From Nymphaea colorata (Eukaryota > Streptophyta > Magnoliopsida > Nymphaeales > Nymphaeaceae): 64,000 nucleotides of DNA. Below are positions 12,217-24,542 of the stretch, in pieces. Every line of letters begins with the position of its first letter. Position 1 is the stretch's first letter. The stretch spans positions 3,291,001 to 3,355,000 of the forward strand of contig NC_045142.1 of assembly GCF_008831285.2 (NCBI RefSeq). The letters are read 5' to 3'. The notes under the pieces are model-generated. The model was not told the origin of the DNA and ran no database searches. It saw only the letters and a list, made by a program, of their open reading frames with translations. Both the position numbers and the translations under genes were made by a program.

Positions 12217-15200
12217 TTAGCTTCCTGCTGCTGCAGGAATTGGCATAGGCTTCGCATCTTCAGCTTTCTCGTGTTCTTTGTTGAGTATCTGTCATAAACC
12301 ACAAAAAAATCAATTCGTCACAAATAACAAACTCACATCTGCAAACATCGACTGAACTAGTGACGCGATGGAAGTACCTTGTTGTTTATCAAGTTGTGCA
12401 ATGCAATGACACTTCGAATGAGGGATGAGAGGTAGATCACAAGCATCATATCATTTGTCTTCACAGAGAATGCCTTGATCAACTCATTAACATTCAAATT
12501 GGGAAGCAGGTTGAACACATCCTGGGATTAGTCAGTCAACAAGAGAAAATTTGGTAAGAAAAAGCTTGGTGCAACCAGGCATCAGAACCAGTCTGATTCA
12601 GCGGGATGTGAGCAAGAATTTAATAAGCTCAAGGAATGCATAAGCAGGGCATAGGGCAAATGACTTCGATGGGCAGTTGGATGCTAGTCTACATTTGATA
12701 TAAGTCCAAAAGGTCTGCACGCAGATAATCCCTATCAACATGCAACACCAAATATCAAATGAAGTGACCAGTCTTCAGGACATCAAGCAAATCATGTCCT
12801 TGACATTCTGCTCTGACCAAAATGAAAGCACAAGCACCTGCCTGACAAAATATAGAACACCTAAATGCATAAATTTTTAAAAGGAGTTGTATCTACAGAA
12901 TCTTTTAGACCAGTTAATTGCAAAGTGAAAGAAAGATAAAGTAGAGAAGCCACGATATGAACAGGATTGTCAAAAACAACTAATGACGGCACTCTGGGAA
13001 TAGGATCGACCAAAGCAACTGAAACAAAGATCACTACTGCATTTAGGAGGTTTTGATAATAGAACTCTTTTGACTTTTTATTCCTGTCAGTTCCCTATAC
13101 TAGAATTTATAAACCCCTACCAATAAGGCATGAGTGGAAGAATATTCATGTTGAAGCATTCCTTTCTTGAGACAAAGGACCTCCCTGAGAACAGTGATCA
13201 CATAATAGGCCAACACTTCCGCATGGTAAACAGTCTGAAGCAATATTGGAGACAATAAAAAATAGACATTCATAATGAACTTCAAAACAAAATCAAGAAA
13301 CATTAAACTTCACATCATTTGATAGATAGAATTGATTCGCCAACTATGCATGATGTTGACAACTGTGTTGCTATGGCATGCAGTGAGAGAGAAAAAGCAC
13401 CACACCAATTAAAAAGTAAATGCACCTGCAAGTGGTAGAGAATCTCATGATTTAGAGGAAGTTTTCCATCAATAACTAGATCCAGGTAACCACGTATTTC
13501 CCGAAGTCGAGCATCAAGCCCTTTCAATGCTGTCAGTTTGCTAGTAACCTGCACAAAAGAATGAGTAAGATGTAGCACAAGACAACCAAGCTCAATCTCA
13601 AGGGCAACAGAATAAGGATGAGCCAAATTTTTTCAAACCTCTGTGGCGAGGGTGCTGACGGTTGTATCTTTAACATCCCTAAGCAGGTGTTCCACGCCTG
13701 CAACCAGTTATGGCATTTAATCAGACACAAGTAATAGTCCAACTCAGGGAGGACAAATAAGTGACACGTTATAGTCTTATACATCAAAGAGACCTGCAGA
13801 ACCATAGAGAGTGCTCTACTTAACTATGAAAATTGAAAACTAAACCGACTGTTACAAGGGTGATACTGCAACAATATGAGCATTAAATTTGATAAACAAT
13901 GTTATAACCAAGAGCATCCCCAGTTAGAGTACAAAAAAATGCAACCAATCAAAATCAGCTACTGACATATGGGAAAGATATTCAAATTAAAAATCCAGAA
14001 GTAAAAACCAAAAAAAAAAAGTATCAAGAACTTATATGGAATCATACAGGAAATGTGATTGCATCTCATCATAGCATCAAACCTGCTATTTATGCACCGT
14101 TGTGGGCACCTCAAAAGGGAGGAGTTCCTTAGAATTCCAAGGATGGCTGTCTAAATGCAATGATGGGGTTAGCTCAGAAAAGGATAGGATTGTGTGTGCA
14201 GGGCCGCTTGGGTGTTAATATTTTGGCCAAGTTTCCTGTACCTACAGATTCTACGTTATGTGGCTGTGATCCTTTGTTAGGTTTCACCACCCTAGAGATC
14301 TAAGGCTCCTCACAAGGTCCCATTCTACAACATGGTGGCACAACCACTAGGAGATTGGTTCCAGGTTGAGGGTCAAATCTGCAGGAGTCTACTTGGCTCC
14401 ATGACCACCAACAGTCTTTCTTATGAATTCTACGAAATAAGTTCATACTTCACCCCGCCATTTGCTTTAACAACCAAAAATTCTTACAGTCTCATTGCCA
14501 AGGGATCCCCGACAACCATAGAGGAACCCAACCTGCCTGGCATGGCAGGCTGCTCTTTTATGTCACAATAAGACCTGCATGATTATCCTTGCCCAACCCA
14601 ACTGGTAGTATGAATTCACTAAGTCACATGGATATGAGTACAGGTAAGGGTAGGGCGATACGGGTACAACACGACAATTTTGAGAATTATAGGTATAGAG
14701 AGACGATGGTATTTTTAATGAGCATTTTTTAAAAGCTTGCAAGTTTCTCCAACATTTATCTGCAAGTTCTGAAACTTTTTTTTCTATAAGCCCTTTGGAA
14801 TGGGGTTAGAGAAAATTTACAAAGCAAATAAAAAAAGGGGACAATTCCACAAAAATCCATCCCTCAAAATATCTCTCTCTCCCCAACACTCTTCTCGCTT
14901 GTGACACGGATACGGCAATCTGGATCACGTACCGGTGTCGACACTCCGACACGCGGACCCCGACACTTGGACACGACAAGATACGTTTTAGATCGGGTTT
15001 GGGTCAGACCCGATCCAAACCACTTTCATAACCCGATTTTATGTTTTAATCCTCGATTTCGTTTTATGCTTTACCCTCGACGGTCGACCTTTACCCTCGA
15101 CTCCTTGTGGCGACAGCAGAGTTAGGCAATGGTGGGTGACTGCGACAAGCTCCGGCGATCGAAGGCGACATCCGGTGGCGTCCAGCGGCAGCCGACGACG

Positions 15201-16395
15201 GCGACAGACAGGTAAGTGTTTTTTTTTTTCTTTTCGATATTAGAAGTTAGGATTTCATTTAGGCATTTGGGTTTTTTTCACTTGCGTTTTTCTTGCTGAT
15301 TTGGGGATGTTTTCTTTTGAAGATTGGACGGTTAAATTCGTCGATCTTCATCCTATTCTTCAATGCTATGTGCGATATTTTTTTTTGTTTGTTTGATTTG
15401 GGGATTTGGGGATTTTGCCGATTTGGGGATTTTGCCTTAGTGCTTGTAACAGTTCTGCACTCCATTGCGCTTCTCATTGAGGACTGTTTTACATTACCTA
15501 GAAATAAATCTGCATGTTTATACTTTCTTGTATTGTTTTATTTCTTAAATTTTATGTTCATTATATGTTTTTTGCATCTTTTTATTATGTTTAATGTATT
15601 ATCATTTTTAATTTTTTAGAATATAATATTCGTCGTGTCAGCGTATCCTAAAATTTTGAAAATTGCGGTGTCCGTGTACCCGTACCCGTGTGACATAGCT
15701 TCTCGCCTATGTCACATGGTACGGATATGAGCACCCATATGGGAAGGATGTGAAGTATTTATCAAAAAACTTGGCCGTACACACGCACGCGTAAAAACAT
15801 ATATGTATGTATGTATGTATATGTGCACATATAATCATATATAATAAGATTTTAACCAAATAAACACATAACTTCATTATTTACATCGTCACAAATAGTG
15901 TTTACAGGTTGTAAAGTTTAAACTATGAGATTTTTCTCAAATATAATACAGCACAGTTGAAAATTTCAAGAAAATTTTGGCAACTTTAAAAGAAAAATTA
16001 AAAAACTAAAAATAAAATGCAGTGATATGAATTATGTAAGATAAAAAATTTGCTAAAAGCCTAAAACTGTATTTATTAATGTTTATTGGCATTTTTCATT
16101 TTGGCATCTATTTTCAAAATTCAAATAGATGGGTTCTTTTAGGTGGACCTATTTTTGAAGTTCTCAAAACATTTTTTTTCAAAAAAAAAAAACGAGTATT
16201 CTATGACATGGGTTTACATTTATATAATATATATTACTGAACACAAAATGCTAAAATAGATCAAGAACATATAAAAAATACAAAGAATATACCAAAAAAA
16301 TTACATCTGCAGTGTCCCATGCCAGCACCAGTGTCATGTCACGGGGACACGGGTACTTCTACAATCTACCTTTCAGAAGCACTTGGGCTGCATGG

Positions 16396-16431
<36 letters not shown>

Positions 16432-18058
16432 TTCACACACTCTCTCTCACTCATTGGCTTTTTTTTCAACATAAGCATCAAATTTTTTTCATTAAATGTT
16501 CTAAATATTGGGAAATGTGTCAAGATGTGTCCCCATGCCTGCTTGCTCATGTCCTCGTACCAACATGGGTATGACCACCATTTTGCCATACCCATGTTAC
16601 TCAGCAAATTCATGTCCATTCCTAATTGAACATTGCTTCCTTTCTTTCTCTTTGTCTCTTGTACCCATCACCTGAATCCACACAAGTGTACCAACTCCCC
16701 GACAGACTAGATGAGGATTTTGTTCTCACAAACAAACATAACTGCCACACACACCTAGGAGAAACTCTTCCTGCATATTCATATAAGACTTGAGTAGGTG
16801 GTCAAGGAAATGTTGTAAAGTATGAGATGTAGAACACCAGGCCGAGGCACAACTACTCAAAGTATTTCCTACCCCGAAAACATGTCTGTCATGGCCAGTT
16901 CTTATTGACAAATGCCACATTTTATATCGTTCTCAATAGGGAGAGATCTCTTTCTAATGAGACTGATAGCCACAAACACTTTTTTATAGGATAGTCTATC
17001 ATAGGTAAAAGTAAACAAATTAATGATAGTAGATTTTAAACCCAAAACGGAACAAACAGGAAAACAAAATAACTCCACACAATAACAGGTGATTGCTCCA
17101 CTTGTAGGACTTGATTCACTAATAAGCTCAGTCAGCCGGATGCCCTGAAGGGTGCCTGCACTCGCATCAACGGAATCGGCAGCGACGCGGGGGAATCATC
17201 TGGACACACACCCGACCCAGGTCAAAGGTGAGTCAGGTGTGGTCAAAGTACGGGGATGTCATATTTGTCGGCACTTCTAATTTTTATTTTTTTTTAATTT
17301 CATTTCATAAGCCTCGACGAGCCAGCGACGGGTTTCATCTAGAAAACCCTGTTTGAAGTGATGCCACTCTATGGGCTGTGCATCCGACCTCTGGTGACAG
17401 CCTCTTGTTCAGCCGATGCTCTTCCTGCGACTGCTACAGTGCCCTGGTGACTGTGACAGCCAGCCTCTTGTCCAGCTACAACTCTGGCAACAGCTCCTCC
17501 GGCGACAACTTCCGTCCACTTTTCTTGTTTATTTTATAAAATTTAGGGCTTTAATGTAAATCATGGTTGCCTAATCTAATTTCTTAATTAATCTTCTTCA
17601 TAACCTTCAATCAGTGTTGTTCTTATGATCTTATCAATTTCTTTTATGTTGAATCGATGACGTACCCTTCATTTCACCGTCTTGTTTCTGCCCTATTCCC
17701 CATGCTTCTGTTTATCTTTTCACCGAGCCTATTGTTCCTTGTTTCACTAATTTTCTGCAGTGCATGTAGTGCTGACTTCATTCACTGAATGCACTAGTAT
17801 TCACATAACCTCCATGGGTTTACATGCTACGGAATGACTGAATGGGGCTGAAAGTTTAATAAATATGCAATTTCTGGTGCTCCTTCTTAGTTATATATTA
17901 GTTATTACTTATTAGTTATATATTAGTCATAGCTTTTTTGTTTGTACTTGTAGGAGTTTTAAGTCTAACAAATCCTTATGAGTCTAATGACAAACGAGTA
18001 ACGCTTAATCTTTGATTTCTACCAACTATTTTTGTTCACTGTTATTTAGTTTTGGTTG

Positions 18059-18114
<56 letters not shown>

Positions 18115-21038
18115 CTGCACCCGCACTGATACTTTTTTGGGATTTGCCGCACCCCGCACTCAGGTGACTTAGCTACTAAGCTATCATAGATAATCAAACT
18201 AAATCTGCTATATGCATATTGCATAGGATGCAGTAGAAAATGCATATTATTCTACTCACAAGTTGGCCACGCATAATAAAGCTAAATCACTTCAGAGCGA
18301 AAGCACCTAGGCCTAAAGTAGAAATTATCGCAAAAGTAAAAAAAATGGGGTCAAATGTAAGGCCAAATAAAGGAAAAACATGGAGTATATCATTATGGAA
18401 TTGCAATGGTGAATTGCATTGACAAAAAAAGGAATTCCAAAGTAAAAGATTCGCAACAATTAAGCTTATACTTCATTTGCAGTTAGTGCACTGATAATAG
18501 TCAGGAAATTTAAGGATATGACAGCAATGCAGGCTGAAATTCAAGGAACTTAGTAAATTTTCAGTAGCTGCACAAAAAAATTTAGGGCCTGACTTGGAAA
18601 TCACATTTAATCTGAAGAAGAAACAACCACGATATATGATACAATTGATATTTTGAGTTTTTTATCCGAGCTTCCGCAATAGTTTAATGTTTGACAATAA
18701 GTTATTAGCCAATTATTTACAACTCTGAACAGAATTTTCAAACAGATAGTTAAATTCCGACAAATTTTCTCACCTATTTCCTCAACCTCATGTGCAGCAA
18801 TCTCCGATGGCACATGAACAAACACCTTCTGGCTTTTCTGGGTAGCATTCTGTTCAACAAAAATAGAAGGTAAGTAAAAACCTGCAAAAGGTAAGTGTAA
18901 AAAAAGGAAATACAGCAGGGCAGCAGCACTCTCTCACCTCTTTCACCTCTTCAACTGCACAATAAGCTTTAGTGGGTATGCCCAATTCCTTTGGTTGTAC
19001 ATCAATGATGACCAAAACGGGATTAGGAACATAACTGGCAAAATAAAATTTAAAAAAAAATCATCAAAACCATCATTTCGTAATAAACTACACCAGATGG
19101 TCCAACTCTTGCTTAGCACAAGATATGAAATTTATGATTTAAGTGAAGTTACCCCAAGTTAGATATGCATAGGAATTGAATAAATTGAAAGTTAAAGAAG
19201 CCAAACTACAACTTAAAAGATGCATGGATCATTACAGATGATAAGGGCCTAGCAGACTGAGGATTTACAGTTAAAAAACAATTATCCAAAATTAGAAATC
19301 TCTAACTAATGCAAAAATAACAGAGTTAGCCTTTATGCGGTAATCACAATTCACAATGACACAGACATTAGACGCCAGAGCACCGCATCATCACAAGTCT
19401 GTGGAGAATGCCAAGTAAGCAAACAATTAAGACAATTGCAGAAGTAACATCTTAAGCGTCAAGAATATGTCAACTGAACGAATACAAGACTGAAACAGAT
19501 TCAATTACAAATGACATTTCAATTAAACAATGGATAACAAAATAGACAGTAGGAATTGCATGATAGTGATAAATGGACATAGAAGTAAACAGGAGATGAC
19601 ACTAAGCTATTTGCCTTGTACTCTTCAAGAAGAAAAGCAATAATGATAATAAAGAAAGAGATAAAATGTGGAAGAATGGAAGCAGAATCTTACTCATGAA
19701 ACAATCCATGCACATCCAAATCATTTTCACGCAATTTTGGGCCTGTGCTGTACCAACCCACAACATGTTCCTTTGCTGAGGTGTGCAAAAATAATGTTGT
19801 CAGAAAACGCAGATACCAAATTTGTCACCCTGAAATTCCTTTGTTTAAGAAAGAAGCATATCTAATAGACACTAACAAATTAAAGCAAGATGAAATGTTT
19901 AAGAAGATAGATACCATTTATCCTCTTGAACATCCCAAACATTGACTCGTGATAGTTGTGGTCAAGAAACCAGATGCCGGGATCCTTGTCATCTTCTTCA
20001 AAAGGTACTGCAATTGCCAAACTATGATTTAGATAAAAAAAAAAGTCCAGTGAGGGTGCACCTCAGGAACCTAATTAATTATGAAAATGAAGAGGTGGCA
20101 TGTTCATCTAAACAAAATCCTTTTGTAGCTAATCACTTGTTAAGAAAAAATTGAGACACTCAACAAGGTGGAAGAAAGGAATAGTATAATAGTAAGTAGT
20201 GACTCGGTGCTGCACATCCAACATTATATTTGTAATGGTCGACCAGTTAAGTGCTCTACTGAGCTGGCTAAGAAGTATGATTCAACCATGTCAAACAAAA
20301 TTCTGCAAGGCACAGAACACCAGTGGCAATACAAGCATGCATACAGAATCATCAAATGGAGGCTCATAAGATTTTGTTCATTCAAATAGCGGGCTCTTCA
20401 GAAAGTAGCAGAGTGAAAGTAGAAAGTTCATCAATAGATAAACCTCAAATTCTAAGCGTAGTTCTTACTCAAGATCCTGAACTTCTTCTAATCATATCTC
20501 ACGTCTCAAAGTTCAACACCACAGACTGGTCTGTTTCCACATTCCAACAAATTGCACATAGCAGTTAATTTTCCTCATACGAACGGTCCCAACCCTCGAC
20601 GGCAAAGAAGAAAACCCGAGAACAGTCAATAAAAGATGCATAAAACTTGAAGCTCATCAACGAACAGAAACAGGAAAATGCTTTACAATCCCACAAGAAA
20701 CCCTAAATGAATGAAACACATTAACTCCGACCGAATCCCCAAGTAGAAATCAAACAGCAGAAAACAAGAACATTAAGAAATTCCGATGTCTAAGAAAAAG
20801 GCAATGCAAGCAAAAAAGGGACAGGGCGCAAGGAATAAAGGAGAGGCGTACCAGCGTAGCTATTGGTAACATCGACGACGCCCCTGAAAGAGCTCCCAAG
20901 GAGGACGCCGATGACTCGCTTCCTTGTGTCCCTCGCGACCCTGTTGTAGTGATCGACGATGCTGAGGAGGACGAGCGGGTGGACAACGACCTTCTCCACC
21001 GGCCGAGAAGATATCTGCTGCGTCTTGATCACATCCAT
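12217..21038 (-). CDS. RPN8: 26S proteasome lid subunit RPN8 (PSMD7), MPN domain
   Basis: Structural MPN subunit of the 19S regulatory particle lid, which pairs with RPN11 to position the deubiquitinase. Coding exons from the 5' end: 21,038-20,852; 20,007-19,915; 19,775-19,694; 19,034-18,938; 18,849-18,774; 13,697-13,639; 13,548-13,426; 12,521-12,378; 12,288-12,217. Phases chain and the sum is 933 nt, 310 aa, the usual plant length. The product begins [20 protein letters not shown], with the MPN core over about residues 15-150 (VIGVLLGSS, 42-50; DHNYHESMF, 78-86; VVGWYSTGP, 98-106; VLVIIDVQP, 127-135). The JAMM H-x-H is replaced by S-T-G (103-105), so the domain is non-catalytic, as known for RPN8. 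The C-terminal helical part ([23 protein letters not shown]) ends in a short Ala/Pro-rich tail. Intron 5 (13,698-18,773) is 5.1 kb and packed with repeats, yet its splice sites are intact. Confidence 0.96.
14899..15698. mobile_element. Candidate TIR DNA transposon (non-autonomous) in RPN8 intron 5
   Basis: An 800-bp segment is flanked on both sides by the 8-bp direct repeat CTTCTCGC (14,891-14,898 and 15,699-15,706). Its ends are inverted and similar: the left begins TTGTGACACGGATACGG, while the right end read on the minus strand is CTATGTCACACGGGTACGG. Both are followed inward by GTGTC/GACAC-rich sequence. The interior includes a GC-rich part (about 15,120-15,215) and a T-rich part. No transposase frame is visible. 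The 8-bp duplication would fit a hAT-like element, but the terminal bases do not clearly match, so I leave it unclassified. Confidence 0.55.
16395..16428. repeat. CT microsatellite in RPN8 intron 5
   Basis: An uninterrupted CT run lying between stretches that again carry the GTCACGGGGACACGGG-type motif (about 16,335-16,352) seen at the ends of the neighbouring TIR elements. Confidence 0.9.
17128..18172. mobile_element. Second candidate TIR element in RPN8 intron 5
   Basis: Near-identical short direct repeats CTAATAAGC (17,119-17,127) and CTACTAAGC (18,173-18,181) bracket about 1,045 bp. The left end reads (C)TCAGTCAGCC and the right end on the minus strand reads CTAAGTCACCTG, resembling the ends of the 14,899-15,698 element. 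A GC-rich patch near 17,330-17,510 is like the interior of that element, and the right part holds an AT microsatellite. No coding frame is seen. The ends are diverged, so this is weaker than the first case. Confidence 0.4.
18064..18112. repeat. AT microsatellite
   Basis: An uninterrupted TA dinucleotide run inside RPN8 intron 5, within the candidate TIR element. Seen directly. Confidence 0.95.
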
Positions 21039-21230
21039 TCCGACGCTTCGGCAATGACGGCCTCCGCGCCCTCTCTCTTCCCGATCCCCAAGCCCTTCCT
21101 AGCACCAACGAAACCCTAACACAGCACAAAGAGAGAAAGAGCGAGATCTAGGGTTTCCGGCCTATCTGGTTCGAGGGAGATCGCCGGGCTGCTGGAGAAC
21201 CGCCGGAGTCACGATCGGTTACCTTCACCC
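21039..21230 (-). promoter_or_regulatory. RPN8 5' leader/promoter region with telo-box motifs
   Basis: Two telo-box-like motifs lie just upstream of the RPN8 ATG: AAACCCTAA at 21,111-21,119 and TAGGGTTT at 21,149-21,156. Such motifs are known to be enriched near plant genes for ribosomal, translation and proteasome components. The motifs are seen directly; a regulatory role is inferred from family knowledge. Confidence 0.5.
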
Positions 21231-22353
21231 CCACCCTTTTAAAGGCCGCAACAGCTCACCAGCTCCTGCCAAGCGCCACAGACTTCTCCCACACGAAAGG
21301 GATTGTCTTTGGCGAGCGGCGAACTTAACCTACCTCGCTGCACTGGCTCGATTTAGGCTCGCTTGTACCCGAGTCGGTCCGTCAAACTGGTACGTTTAAT
21401 GCACTCACCTCATAGCTGAGATTGGCTCCTCTCAAAACCGGCAGTTATCATCTCAAATTTTTTGAAATAACAAAATTTTCAGTTTTTTGAATTTAAATTT
21501 TTAGATCCTAAACCCAAAACAAATTTCTATCTAAAATGAATCTATAAACTCATGTTCGAAGAGATTCAAATCTAAAATTCTACTTTCAGTCTAATTCCAA
21601 ATTTAGATCCAAATCAAAAATTTAATAATCAAAATTTAAAGCAACATCAAAACTCAACTTTTTTTTAAAAAGACACATGTAATTTGAAAAAAAAACATTA
21701 AATCTATATAAAATTTAAAAAATATATATATTTCAGCTCCCTATCAAAATTTTAGAGTATGACTTGCCCTTGTAAACAAAAATTTTTTGGTTTGGTCCGT
21801 CACTAACAATAACTCGTTTGTCATACTATATTTCGCATAAAAATATTATGATATGACGTGATAATAAATATTATATTATGATAATAAATTTTAAGCAACG
21901 GACTCTCTTCCTACATGTACCCTTTTCCTGCATGCAAACACGAACGAACATGATGTTAAGTTTTAACTTATGGCGCATTAGCATTTTTAGGGGGCTTAGT
22001 TAGGGCAAAAACAGATTTTTTTTTTTTAAGAAAGTCGAATTATATTTTTCAAAATTTTTAAAAAGGCCAATTATTGTATTTTGAAAATTTTTAGAATTCC
22101 TAAAAGATTTAAAAAGGTAAAATTTTGTTTTGCAAAATCTTGGGAGAACATGGCCCTTACAACCCCTCTTGGCTATGATGTCTTCCAGTGCAAAAACATA
22201 CTCAATAATATTATAAGTTTTGAATCCATAAACCAGCAATCTAGTCGCTAAAGCTCTCAAAGATAAGAAAAGGTTAATATTTTACCATTTTAGAAATTTG
22301 TTTAAAATCAATTTAGAGCAAAAGTACCTTTGGCAAAGCTGAAGCATCGAGGA

Positions 22354-22690
22354 CACTACCTCCAAAAAAAAAAAAAGGATTTACTGACGTGTGGAAAATC
22401 TCAAGTGGTGAACGATGACTTTTACCGACTTTCTAAAAACAAATGTCGGTGAATATGAATTTTCACCAATGTCAGCGATGCGTGGCTACATTATGTTGTT
22501 GAAATTTACATTTTACCAACGTCGGCAAGCTAGACATCAGTAAAAGGCAATTTTTACCGATGTCATATTCTTGATGTCAGTAAAAAGTACAAAATTTTAC
22601 TGACATGTGACTGTAACGTTTGTCGCTTGAGTCAGTAAAACTCATTGATGTGTTTACTCCAAATGTTGGTAATACCTTTACGGCATTATA
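22354..22690. mobile_element. CACTA-like transposon end with sub-terminal repeats
   Basis: The segment begins CACTACCTCC followed by an A run, like the CACTAC(A)n end of CACTA/En-Spm elements. It then carries many copies, in both orientations, of a TTTTACCGAC/GTCGGTAAA-type word: for example TTTTACCGAC near 22,421, ATGTCGGTGAA near 22,442, TTTTACCAACGTCGG near 22,512, and a TTTTTACCGATGTCA...TGATGTCAGTAAAAA pair near 22,552-22,587. Sub-terminal repeats of this sort are typical of the superfamily. I could not find a convincing opposite end, so this is probably a fragment. Confidence 0.45.
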
Positions 22691-23788
22691 TCATCGACAT
22701 TTTTAAGTATATTTTTGGATGGCTTGAAGCTTAAAAGGGTTGGTTCCTCAGTCTCCTAGCCCCCTTTTTTTATATGATTTTAGGTAATAATATGCTTGTA
22801 GGTATATATCCAAATTTTTACAACAACATATCGCCATCATCTTCTGGTAGTTTTTTGCCGTGAAACTTTGCAAGAAGGATATGTGCAGGTTCATTAAAAG
22901 ATAAATAATGAAACTTTGATTACAAAAAGAAAAGACAGTTTAGAATATGTAACTGGTGTGAAACAAATTTTTGACTATGTTGTTATACATAATGTAATAG
23001 TGAATCGAACAATGAGATGTCCTAGAGTAAGATGCAATAATATAATCACTCAAACGACTAAAGATGTCATCGCTCATAAGTAATGACTACTGTTGAGTTC
23101 ATCATATGCAACTGGATGGTGAGCATTGTTCTTAGAGTTTCATGACCCTTTCCTTTCATAGGATCCCAAGTTTTCACTTTCAAGCATCTCGTACCTAATC
23201 TGTCATATGGCAATGTCACATCAAACCACAACTACCACTCACGCATACACAAACACATAAATGTGTCACTACGGTTACATTTGATTCCCCACAGATCTTA
23301 AATCAATCTCAAATCCATGATAGTTAAAATCCACAGTTGTATCAAACTGCGGATTTCAGCATTCTCCCTAACATGGATTTCAAATCTATGTTTTAATATA
23401 AAAAAACATGGATTTGAAATCGAATGGGGGTAGGACTTGAAAAAGATCTCATATCACAGTGGATCGAGATTTGCGGTAATCTAATGCGACCAATGGTCCC
23501 AGTGTGTTACTCCCAATAAGACTATGGCAGACATAACATTCGAGCCGAAAGGTATACAATACATCTATTCTGACCCCTAAGTAAGTCGTAACATGATACA
23601 CCTTGAGGGTTTTTTGCCAAAGATGGGTTTTCCTAACATTGTTTTAAAAAAAAAAAAACAAAACCTAATAGAAGATAACTTTTTACCTAAAATTAAGTGT
23701 CCGGAACTAGAATTCCAAGAGGAGCGCTGCCCATGGAGGCAATTATGTGAACTTCCAACTCTTTTCTTTTTTTCCAAAAGTTATATTA

Positions 23789-24542
23789 AGGTCTCGTTTG
23801 ATTGTCGGGGTAAATGTGGAGGGGAGGGTGAAATTTGTATGGGCGGGTGAAATTTCATCCGCCCGTCTCACGCGGTATCAAACGTGATTAAATTTCATCC
23901 ACCCCATCAAAGTAATCTTGGGTGAAATTTCACCCGTGAAAAAATCCGAGCTGTGAGCTCGGATTTTTTCGCAGAGACAAAACAGAGAGCCGTTAGCTCT
24001 CAGTTTTTCCCCTGCCATCGTTCACACTTCCCTCTGCCTCCGACGCTCCCCTCTGCCCACCCGTCATCCACGCTCCCCTCTGCAGGGAAGTGCAGCATTA
24101 GATACCTCTCTCGCCTGTGAATTTCTGCAGCTTGCTTTATCCTATCTTTGAATGATGAATCCATGTCTTGAATGTTTTTCTTTGGCAACTGTTATATGGT
24201 TAAGCTGTTAATAGGGCGAGTATCTCCTTTGAATACAAATAAAATTGGATAGTGCATTATTGTGGCATTACAATGTAAAATGCCTCAGCATAGTATTCAA
24301 GATTCAGTTATTTAGTTTCTCCTTGAACATTTAGTTGTTTTGGATCTTCCAATTTCTTCCCACGTCAAATTAGGGAGGAGAAGAAAAAAAAAACAAAAAC
24401 TACTAACAATTCTGAAAAAAGTCTTTCCATTTTTCTACCATGTGCATCAAAATGATTAAATTTACCACATTAAATTCTTCATGTGCATCAAATAGGATTA
24501 AATTTACCATGTTAAATTCTTCTTGTGCATCAAACAAGACCT
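23789..24542. mobile_element. MITE-like element with AGGTCTYGTTTGAT ends
   Basis: Left end AGGTCTCGTTTGATTG at 23,789-23,804; right end on the minus strand AGGTCTTGTTTGATG at 24,542-24,528. Between them are short inverted words (GGTGAAATTTCATCC, GGGTGAAATTTCACCC), a perfect 14-bp hairpin at 23,939-23,969, and two and a half copies of a roughly 41-bp direct repeat (TGTGCATCAAA...TTAAATTTACCA...) at 24,441-24,542. There is no coding capacity. A target-site duplication is not clear, so the boundaries are tentative. Confidence 0.4.
24441..24542. repeat. 41-bp tandem repeat, about 2.5 copies
   Basis: TGTGCATCA recurs at 24,441, 24,482 and 24,524, each followed by a similar TTAAATTTACCA-type stretch. 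A diverged further copy seems to lie near 24,586-24,634. Seen directly. Confidence 0.7.
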
